NCBI GenBank assembly: GCA_037783415.1
Contig: JAZGTN010000046.1
Span: 3,106,501-3,170,500 of the forward strand
From: Leptasterias polaris
Taxonomy: Eukaryota; Echinodermata; Asteroidea; Forcipulatida; Asteriidae
Length of the DNA: 64,000 nucleotides
Reading direction: 5' to 3'
Shown here piece after piece: positions 10,179 through 20,600 of this stretch. A program made the position numbers and the translations under genes. The stretch's first letter is position 1; every line of letters starts with the position of its first letter. The notes beneath the pieces were generated by a model. That model did no database searches, had not been told where the DNA came from, and saw nothing but the letters and a program-made list of their open reading frames with translations.

Positions 10179-13100
10179 CTAAGATTGGTTCAGTCCGAGT
10201 CGACTCATTTTATCTCTGTGATTTTGGGAGGTCTTTGCGAAGCTGCTCTTGACAATCACTAGAGGTACAGGCTTGGCGCTCAAGAAGAGTTTATTCTTGA
10301 AGTCCCCGAGACAAAAAGCCTCCACAAACTGTGTTTGTTTCTCTGACTTGAGTGTCTTGGAGCCGGAGCCCCGTTGGCTGAGCTCCGAGGCGAGCGTTGC
10401 CATGGTGAACCCCGTCATGAATGCGTCATATCCGGCTCTGTGGCCACCAGTCTGTTTATTGGGTTTCAATGGAGAAGTTCTTGATGATGCTGCGGCGCTA
10501 TTGTCTCCATTTGTGCTGCCTCTGATGAGAACAGAGTTGGAAAGCTTCTCAGTGTCTTGGGGAGATACCCTGTGTGAGTCCGCTTCGAGGATGGCTTCCT
10601 CAACATCCATTCCATCTGTCTTGAAGCCTTCATCTTCCTTGGAACATTTATCCTTCCTCGCTCCGTCCTCGCCTTCCTCCTCCGTTCCCTCTGGGTGGCT
10701 TTCCTCGGCCTTGGCCATCTGGCGTTTCCGTTTCTTTCTGTTCCGTTTCCGCTGTCGTCTTTCATCTTGGTCATCATCGGCATCTTGGATGGCATCTGGG
10801 TCATGTGACTTGGAGCACCTGATACCGTTCTTGCAATGACCGTGTGCCTGGGAAATAAGAAACAGAGAAACAATAAAATAATTTGAAAGTAACTGTATCC
10901 ATGGTTGGCAATTCTATGCGTACAACCAGCCTTGCCCGAGTGACCCCTGAGAAGGGGTGTTGGTGCAGTATCAATCAAGACAAGACAAGAGACTTACAGC
11001 ATATGTTTCGCACAGTTCCAGTTTCTCCATCTTCTGCGTTCCACCGTTAGTGAAAGAAGCTGGTAGATTGCACTGGTGGTAACCGATATGAGGAGAATCG
11101 GCGTCGTAGTGACAGAACTCCAGGGAAACATGTTGCCTGCCACAACTTGCCAGGCGGGCGTTCTCTCTTTGGCTATTACGAAATAAATATACGGGTATTT
11201 AAGACAGCTTTCAACAGAAGGAAGGATGCTGGATAGGTTAGAATAAAACGGACCACCACATTTACTGCATTTAGGACAAAGAATAACACTGTAACAAGTA
11301 AAAGCACAAGTAAGCACAACAAAAATAAGCTTACCAGAATAAGGTTACCAGTGAAAATACCTTGTCACATGTACATGTACCATCTGTGACTGGCAGAGCC
11401 GTATATTGAGAGCTGTGACAACTTGTGATTAAAAGCCATTTTTTCACCCCAAAACGCATTGGCCAAGACAGGTTGCCAGACTAGTCTGCCCATTGGGTTG
11501 TGCTGCATTTGGACTGAAAATGGCGTCCAGCAACCTTGTTACCAAAGAAAACTGGTCCCTCTATGTTGCAACTCAATACACAGCTCTGGTGACTGGTATC
11601 CTGCTCAGCAGGAAATTGTAAAGCAAAACATTCTGTGTAAGCCAAAATATTACCCTTGTGGAATTAATATTTCATCCACATCAAATAAGTATGAGAAACA
11701 AATTGAGCTCATCTTTAGGAGTACCTTGCCCTTCCAACCACTGTCTCACCTTTTCCTGAAGACATACTCCAAGTACGATGCTGGCATTCGAGCCTGAAAC
11801 TCAGCCAGGTATTTGGTGTCGAAAAGCCCCCCGGGGAAAATCTCGCAGAGGTCGGCGATGAATTGGGCAGATGACGGAGGTAGATTGGAGTAGAGGTTCT
11901 GGTAGAGGAATACCAGATCGACTAAACCGTTGTGGAAGACAACTGGCTTGGCACTCTGGATGAGAGAGGCAAAGAGCGATCTCAGCGTCTGGGAGTCGGA
12001 CTCTTTTTCATCCTGGGTAGAAAGGCAAAAGGGCCACGAGAAAAGGAATGAAAAGAATTAAGAAGAACAGTGAAGAATTAAACAGTTTTTTCGGATCAAA
12101 GTACTTTGTAATATGTTGGGGATTCAGGTTGGCTCATTGGTTTCTTCCCTGCCTCATTCATCTCTGTGGATCCTCAGTTAGAATTCTGTACTGTAGCCTT
12201 GCATGTGATTTGGTTTTCAGGATGTCATGAATAAGAAGTATTTTAATAAGTTTACTGAAAAATGGTGAGAGATGAGGCATGCTCTGATGTTGATGGAGAA
12301 ATAAGTTTGAGGATGTAGTGATTTGCCTGAGACTGAGAGAGGTTCTCGCCCAAAGGTCTTTGCCACTTGGTTAGGCACGATTTCTTAAGATTTTTCATTT
12401 TATTTCATTTATTAATTCTGATTGTGAAGCCAATGATTCTCATCACTTTACTAGCCAAAAACCCCCCTGGAGAGAAGACAAGGAAGAAGGTTTCAGTTTT
12501 AAATGTGGGAGGAAAACCCCAGAGATTTATTCCAGGGAAAACCCACATAATTAGGTAGGGACTGAAAACTCAATCCTCATAGTGCCCCCATGGGATTCGA
12601 ACCATCGTCCTAGAGGTGGAAGGCAAGGGAAAATGCCACTACACCATTGTGAAATCAGTGGTCAGCTTGGCGGATTTGAACCCACAACCTTGTGATTGCA
12701 AGTCCTGCAATCTAACCACTTGACCAAGAGGTGAAAGGTGAGGAAAGAAATCACCATGCCAACCAGACTGATTGTCTCAGGGGTCATTTTCATTCGTTTA
12801 CCTTTTCAGATTTGTCAACACCCCTGTGATACGACACCCCAGAGGCGTACTGCTTGTTAAAATCAAACCCATGATCAACAAGAAATTTCAAAGATCCGGG
12901 CTCGACGATGTAATCTTCAGAACAGAGAGTTGTTATGTTGAAAGTCTGTACCAGGAAACCCAATGCTGCGTTCTGTTTCTCAAGGGGTACAGTCTGGTCT
13001 CCTGGTGTCTGTGACCTTGCTTTAAAGCAGGAGATGCCTAGGGACAAGATGGATCTTGACTTCGCTACTTCGGCTAAGGACTGGTAGCGGTCTTCCATTG

Positions 13101-14171
13101 ACCTGGAATTGAAAAAAATAACCTCATTATCAACATGAAATTATAGATTCTTCTGTGAAATGACCAGAATCAATTTCAACCCATCAATCAAAATTAAAAT
13201 GTCATTGTCCAAGACTGACTTCATTTTTTAAAACTTTACCATTCATTTATTTATAAACATTCATGTTTTAAAGTTTGTAAACAATTGTTGCACAACTTAA
13301 ACTTTTAAAGTGGCTCCGGACTGTTTGAGGGGCTTATCATATTTAAGGTAAGTGAGCAAATCATGTAATAAGACTATAGTAAAACTAATAATAAGTGCAA
13401 CATCGTGTGCAGCCATGGCAACATCTGGCTAGCTTGGACCTTCATTCTTCAATCTTTCACAACATAATTTATAATGCTATTATCTCTTATTATAGTTTAC
13501 ACTTACAGAATTGGACCAGGCAGTTTGGGAAGCATGTAACCTCAATCATCCAATTTTCTCTTTTATTTCACTCCACACCCAAATTGTTTGAACCCAGTGA
13601 GTGACTGATAAGCCCTTTTATAATGGGCCTACCCTGGCCTCATCATGCCTTTGAATCCTTCTTTGCCATTAATAAAATAATTGGATTAGAAATTAGTAAG
13701 GCATTTGGCTTAAACAAATTAAGGGTTATGATTATCGTAACATAACATGGCTAAAGTTGTCTACATATTGTTTTTAAAAAATCCATGATTAAATCACCAG
13801 TGATAATGTCATGATGATGTATCATTGTATGTTGTCAATGTCAGTTGAAATTGAATTATTTGTACAATTGTCATTATAATTTATAACTTATAAGCAGCTT
13901 GTCACACTCAGTCAGATGTTGAAATTTCATTGATGACAAAAATAGTCACGATCTTTCTTTTAAATTAATTGAGTTGAGGTAATCAACCTAGGCAACCACC
14001 TGTCCCCTGTACTTACTTCGTCAACAGATTTCTCCTATTTCCCAAGCCGCTCAGCTCCGCATCAATCGCAACATAACTGCATGACTTAACCGCTAACAAA
14101 AGACTCGGCCAAAGTGATTTGAAGTTTTCCCTATGGACATCCACAACAGGCACACATGAAAACAACGCCAT
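10179..14171 (-). CDS. TOE1: TOE1 (target of EGR1) CAF1/DEDD 3' exonuclease, complete, 5 exons
   Basis: Nuclear/Cajal-body 3'-5' deadenylase-type exonuclease known in vertebrates to trim snRNA and scaRNA tails. Exons in transcript order: 14171-14017, 13102-12802, 12012-11750, 11172-10998, 10847-10179 (stop TAG). The joined frame is open, 520 aa (human about 510). DEDD residues: D37 and E39 in [11 protein letters not shown]184 in [12 protein letters not shown], and H434 plus D439 in [11 protein letters not shown] near the C-terminus. As in vertebrate TOE1, the last motif is separated from the others by an insert. That insert carries a C-x8-C-x5-C-x3-H zinc finger (C294, C303, C309, H313, crossing the exon 4/5 junction) and a basic [13 protein letters not shown] nuclear signal, then an acidic low-complexity stretch. 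The start is the first ATG; the next residues ([21 protein letters not shown]) align with human, whose N-terminus is about 27 residues longer. Divergent from MUTYH. Confidence 0.95.
11395..11600. repeat. MITE with GTATATTGAGAG ends in TOE1 intron 3
   Basis: Starts AGAGCCGTATATTGAGAG and ends CTCAATACACAGCTCTGG, with GCGTCCAGCAACC inside. The same structure occurs at 47470-47670. A fragment of the GGGCCCAATTTCAT family adjoins it at about 11320-11395. Confidence 0.7.
12395..12735 (-). repeat. SINE family C in TOE1 intron 2, reverse
   Basis: Tail side ATTAATTCTGATTGTGAAGC, middle GGGAGGAAAACCCCAGAG, head side CCCATGGGATTCGAACC (reverse B-box). Head followed by a second tRNA-like segment GATTTGAACCCACAACC at about 12675. 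Matches 19050-19395. Confidence 0.75.
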
Positions 14172-14654
14172 AATTAACTTGTCTGCAGAATTGACTAGTT
14201 CAATGACAACAATTTCCAGAAATTAAGATTCGATTTAAGCATCCAAAAGACAGGGACTGATCGATCTGTCCTTGCTCTATGATTGAGGCAAGAGTAAGTA
14301 ATTTGTCTGCAATTTTACGGAGGCTGCCATCTTAGGTTAAAGGTCACGTCTCAACTTGCGCAAAAGCATTTCCTCTCCTGGTAACCAGTAAATGAATGTG
14401 GGTTGCCATCTGATATCTTGTCACACCAGTGATTACTGCGCATGATGTTTTTATTTTTCATTTCGCGCGAAATCTGCACGTGCGTTGCATGACCGCCGGT
14501 ACGTACCCATGTCGAGCCTCCCCCCCATGTCAGTGTCACTTGGTCACTGCAGTGTCAGAACAAACAGTGTCACATTTTGATGATCGGACCTCTTCGTCGT
14601 GAAACAAGGCGTTTTGACAATAATATAAATAGTTTAATAAACGTATGTCAAACC
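14172..14654. promoter_or_regulatory. Shared divergent promoter of TOE1 and MUTYH
   Basis: 483 bases separate the TOE1 ATG (minus) from the preferred MUTYH ATG (plus). Visible motifs: a 12-base palindrome TTTCGCGCGAAA at 14461-14472, which matches the E2F consensus TTTSSCGC on both strands; a CACGTG E-box at 14477-14482; GCCATCTT at 14326-14333, which resembles a YY1 core. The stretch around 14460-14520 is locally rich in CpG compared with its surroundings. Vertebrate TOE1 and MUTYH share the same head-to-head arrangement. Binding of E2F or Myc/USF proteins is inferred from motif matches only. Confidence 0.75.
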
Positions 14655-17600
14655 ATGGGAAAGAAGAGAAAATCAACTTCGACAGGAGCAATGCGGGAAA
14701 ATTCGCTGTCGGAAGGTTCAGATTCAGACAAGAGTCATGAAAAGACATGCAAGAAGAAGACGGACGAAGGGAAAGTCTCGAAGAAGAGAAAGTTGGGGGA
14801 AGTGATAAAACATGAAGGTGCTTATTTATTCTTATTATGGATCGGTAGTTTGTACACAATTGTATTCCGTAATTTTGAAGCAAACTTGCGACTAACTTTG
14901 TAACGTTTTGTTGTTATGTTGTTAGTCCACTCCATGGGATGGTTAGTCAAGTCAAGTCAGTTGGGTCGAGTGCGAAAGTAACAGTAACACTTTTAATCAA
15001 TTTGGGTAGATTGCGACTGCAAATTTAACTGCGAAAAGAAGTAGGGCCTAGACCTAAATAGGGACGATGTCTGTGTCAAAGAAGGCGCTTTACGATCTGC
15101 CGGCTTAATACCACCAGCCTTACTCCTAGAACTATGAGGTTCATTCCGCTATCGTCTCCATTAGACGATAGCGGAATGAACCTCATTGTCATAGTTCTAG
15201 GAGTACACCAGCCTGTACCGACAAATTATAGGTAGGCCTATACCCAAATTATATAGTATATACACTACCTATTTTTACATTAAAAATTATTTTTGTGAAA
15301 CTTATTTTGGGGGAAAAACATGTGACTCACGAATTCTTAATCTTAGTGTCAAGTTCGAGTCTACAGTTTTTGACAGTAGTTGAAGTGATGTAACCCTCGA
15401 TGCTCTTGATAGTACGTACTTGACCAAACAGCTAGGAATCTACTATCGCAGCGAGTTTGAGTCGTGATACTCATGGCTGATCGAAAGTCTGAGGCTTTTG
15501 CCGATTATGACTTCACTTTAGTAAAAGTCACAGGCCTGCATCATCACCAATTCATGGCATTTGTTGCCGCTGGTCTTGCCTTGCTTTGTCCCTTCAAAAC
15601 TTTGTCATAGACTTAAAGATTTTCCAATTGAAGTGCCCTTTGCAAAACAAATATGACCTCGCCCTCTCTTCTTAAAATGATTTTGGGTTGAACAAGGAAA
15701 AATTGACTAGAGCGGGATTTGAACCAACGACCTCCGGATTGACGTGCCGGCGCTCTACCAACTGAGCTATCTAGCCCTATGATGGCGGTCTCCCTATTTT
15801 GTCAATATCCTTGTTCGGTGGGTGCCAGTCAGAAGCCATTCAACCGTAGACTGCCATCTTAAAATGGTTAAATAAAGCATAACATTTAACAACTTTTAAT
15901 TTCAGATGAAGTTGAGGAGCTGAATTCCTACCATTTCTTTACTGACTCTGAAGACGTCAGTCGGTTTAGGCTGAACCTGCTCCAGTGGTATGATGAAAAT
16001 AAACGAGACCTCCCTTGGAGAAAATGGGTAAAGATCTGAAAACAATGTGTTCAATGTATTAATAAGAAATAACTCTAAATAGTAGTAAACTTGCAGGTAC
16101 AACCATGTGTAAATCTCTTTTGGGACGAGTGTTGGCTCTGAAAAGAGCCTGTTTTGCAACTGCCGTTTTGTCTCGACGTTTGGAACAGTATGCTATGTTC
16201 TCCTGAAGACGAGCAGAATCCATCCTGAAGATGATTAGCCTTTTGTCAAGGCCTTCGTGGCTTGAACAGCCGCGATCCCAAGCGACTGAAATGGGAGACC
16301 ACGCACGCGAGTGGCGAAGCCACGAGGGCCTTTTCCAACTTGTTTGCGGTTTCTTATGTGTTTCTTTATAATCTCGACTTTTGCTACCCGAAACGGTAGC
16401 AAAAGTCCAAACCAATCAGAAGTGCATAACGCACGTTTCATACTTCATGAATAATTCATTTAAAAAACCGCAAACAAGTTGGAAAAGGCCCTCGTGGCTT
16501 CGCCACTCGGGTCGCGCGCGTGGTCTCTCGTTCCAGTTGCTCCATTGTTTACAAAGCTGTCCAAGCCACGATGGCCTTGACAAAAGGCTAGAAGATGATC
16601 AGAGTACATTGATCACAACGTGGAGTTGTTACTCCATCGGTTCTTTTCAGAATAGACTGTGCAAGTCTCGCGCGTATCCGAACGAGAAAACACGTCAAAC
16701 GAAGAACATTTTTATTTCTGAAATCAAATCTTTGTTTTAAATTATATCTCATGACAAAATCTGAACAACAAAAATAAATTATTACAATTTTATGAAATTA
16801 GTTTTAGCTTTTTAAAAAAATACGCCAAAGTGTGTTAATTATTATTAAAAACAAATTAAAACTCTGGGACAAGGATGCTTTTTTGATGTTAACTTTTTAG
16901 AAACCCCTTACGCAGATTCGTGAAGGTCAAACAGGTTTTAAATTGACCCGTATCGCAGTTTAAAGAGGAATGCCGACGCCTCAACACCATAGACTGCAAT
17001 GAAAAGGGTTCGCTTTGCAATTACAGCATCTGCCGATTATAATAGCGCATCCAAAACAAGCTTTTACATAAGTTTTATGATCGGAGGTGAGCACAAAATT
17101 CTTAATTTTTTGCAATAACCGGAAGCTGAGGTCAAGTTTAATTCTCGGGTTTTCTTCGTTATATTGTTGAATTGGTTTTACTTTCATATTTTGTTATCAC
17201 TTAGTATTACATTCCCAACAACATGTATAATTTTCTAGGTCATAAACTACGTTAAACTAAAATAATTGACGAAACAAAATCTCGCCCACGTAAAACTCCA
17301 TATGGTTGGGACCACTATGGTCCCGGAAGTTCGAATGCGCGCGAGACTTGCACAGTCTATTACACAACTCTTAAAAGAGATTTTAGATAGATCTGATCGT
17401 GGTGTTACCATAACTCTTACAAAAATTATCAACTGTGTTTCAAAGACATTTTATTGAACTATAGCAGCTGAAAAAATTATGTAGATTTTGTTCCCTTACA
17501 TCGTTTTCTAAAGGCAAGTCATCCGAACCCAAATCAACGAGCTTATGGTGTTTGGGTTTCGGAGATCATGTTACAGCAAACACAAGTAGCGACAGTTATC

Positions 17601-20600
17601 GACTACTACAACAGGTGGATGGCGGTGAGTAGAACTAGAAGCAGGATTGTCTCTCTCAAAAATATTACACTGTTGTGACATGTGTAAATTACAGGCCTGG
17701 GCCCAATTTCATGGCTCTGCTTAAGCACAAAATTTGCTTAAGCACCAAAAAACCTTGCTTAGTAAAACCAGATTACCGGCCAATACTCCACTCGATTGTT
17801 ATGCTAACTAAACAACAGCTAAATACAAGTCACGAGCAATGTACATCGCATGGAGTTTTGGCCAATAACACGAGTATAATAAGCAAGCTTTTTTCGTGCT
17901 TAAGCAAATTTTGTGCTTAAGCAGCTCTATGAAATTGGCCCCTGGAATTTTTAGTGAGAAAACTCACTTATCACTTTGCAAAGGGTACTTCAATTAAATT
18001 TTTTCAATTCAAGTCAACATTTATTTCATACTACTCTTCTCACAATATAACATATGTACAGAAAATACATAAATAAGCAAAATAATAAGCACAGAAGATC
18101 GGGGAAAGAGTTAATCTATGTATACCAAAATAAAAGAGAGTATGAGGCTGTCGGATTAAGCCAAGGCTTGTAGAAGACAGCCTAGACAGACAAACTACAA
18201 ACGTGGGGACAAGACAAACAGGTGACGCAAAAAAAACAAACGGGCTAGGATGCAATAAGAGAAATATGTCTAGACACTTGCTTTCATTGGTGAAATCGTG
18301 AGGTTTATGGGAAACGTTTACGAGGGCACCACGGCCAAGACTAAGACAACAGAGGCTATGGCCTTAAATTTCTTCTTTGAGAAGGCACAGCCATTTTCAT
18401 TTAACAGAGGGAACTTACTATCATTGATACATTCTTGAGGTCTGGGAAACTTTTGCAGGGGCACCACGGCCAAGACCCGGGCAACAGAGGCAATGGCCTG
18501 GAGTTTCATCTTAGAGAGGGCAAGGCTATTTTCATTTTGCAAAGGGCACTTTCATCAGTAAAATCTTGAGGTCTATTGGAAACTTTGAAGGGGCACCAAG
18601 GTCAAGACCATGTGTGTAATTATTTAGAACTATTAAGTATTGTTTGCCTGACTTGGTATGTAAGGTTATACTTTATTTCTAAGAAAAATAATGAAAATGT
18701 TCATCTTGACGAAAAATTTCCCCTTTTCTGTCATTTCTTACAGAAGTGGCCAACCCTTGAAGACCTTGCAATATCTGCAACACTTGAGGTAAAGCTACTG
18801 AATTGTACTCACCCAATTTACTTGACATCTTTGTTTTTGTTTGTTTGTTTGTTTGTCAAGATGATTGTCCCAATGAGGGAAATTGATAAAAATCCTGCAA
18901 GGTGGTATAAATGCCCAGCTGGCAACTGCCAAACTCTCTCATACAAACATTGGTAACTGTCTATGATTATGATTGCACAAATCAATAAATTGTTGTTCAG
19001 TAACTAAACGACAAAACTTAATATGGTAATTGTTTTTGTTTTATTTTATTTATTAATTCTGGTTGTGAAGCAAAGGACTCTCAGAAAAGCAAACTTAATC
19101 ACTATACTAGCCGAGAACCCAATGGAGAGAACTCAAGGAAGGAAGTTTCAGTTTTAAATGTGGGAGGAAAACCCCAGATAAATATTCCAGGGAAAACCCA
19201 CGCAGTCAGGTAGGGACTGAAAACCCAATCCACATAGTGCCCCCGCCATGATTCGAACCGGGTTCCTAGAGGTGGAAGGTGTGGAAAGATACCACTACAC
19301 CATTGTGAAATCTGCGGCTGGCTTGGCCGGATTGGAACCCACAACCTTGTGATGGCAAGTCCTGCAGTCTAACCACTTGACCATGATGGCTCACCACATG
19401 CGATAAATCTTGGTTGTGTCATTTTTTCCCAGTTTTTCTCAGAGTCAGATTCCATGGGACTCGGGCAAAGTGTACAATGTGGAAAGAGGGGCTCCAATGA
19501 CGAATGAAGTTTCTAATAGATTGAGTCCTCATAATTGTGGGTGAAGGATTGCAAGTCTCTAACCTCACGTTAAAGTTGTGTAAATGTCATTTTATTTGAT
19601 ACTCTCTCAGAGCAAAATTTGAAACACGACATCATCGGACATCATAAACAAATGTGTCAGTAGTGCATCCCAAAGAGGAATTATTGTGTGCCTGTCAAAG
19701 GTCAAGTTCAATGCCGTTTTGATTGAATATCATCACAGTTCAGGAATGAACTTACAGTTTTCTGTGCACAGAGCATATTTGAAATGTAATGTAATCAAAC
19801 ATTTTGGATGTTGACAAAAATTGCACTTAAAGGATATCAAACATAGTGGCATTTTACACCATTTTAGCATGAGGTTAGAGACTTCTAATCTTTCCCCCTA
19901 TCTAAGCCAGAGTTAATGTTGCTGATATTGTTGCAGTTTACATTTGCTACATTAGATCAATTTTAGAATATGCTTGCCAAGTGTGGCACACATCAATTAC
20001 TGTTAACCAGTCAAACTACATTGAACAAGTACAGAAACGTGCTTGTCGTATCATTTTGAGGCAGAAGTATTATTCGTATTCTCAGGCTCTGTTGAGACTT
20101 AATTTGTTATCTTTAGAAGCCAGGAGGTACAACCTTATGCTTAAGTTTGGGAAAAAACTTGCTGAATCTGACAAATTCCGTCATATGCTTCCTTTTCGCA
20201 ATGAAAATATTGTGGATAAATACCAACTTAGATCAGGCAAGAAACTGGAGCTTGTCCTACCCAAGTGTAAAACAGAGCGCTACAAAAGATCTGCTATTCC
20301 TTCGCTTGTTCAAATTTTAAAGTAACTTCATATAATGTTTGTTTTGTAATGTTTTTACAATTGTAGCTAATTTTGCCTTTTTTGTATTGTGCAATTTATG
20401 ATCCTCACTTTTAATATTTTGTAACCTTATTGCATATAGCCTTTTTAAGACTTGTTAATTTGAATTGTTTTCGGCCTATATCGGCTGCTTTAATTCGAAT
20501 GTTTTTACAATAAACCATATATATCTTTCCCCTATTTTTCCCCCTATGAGTGGATCACAAAACTGAATTTAACCTTAGAGCCCCTCTTCAAGCAATCATT

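Noticed and set aside
10249..10839. 196-codon plus-strand ORF
   Set aside because: It lies opposite TOE1 exon 5, whose reading is fixed by family motifs (CCCH finger, [11 protein letters not shown]).
15705..15778. Possible minus-strand tRNA-Asp (GTC)
   Set aside because: The anticodon loop can be drawn with GTC, but the acceptor stem has a mismatch and the sequence is the head of SINE family B with copies at 27.0, 27.3 and 35.8 kb.
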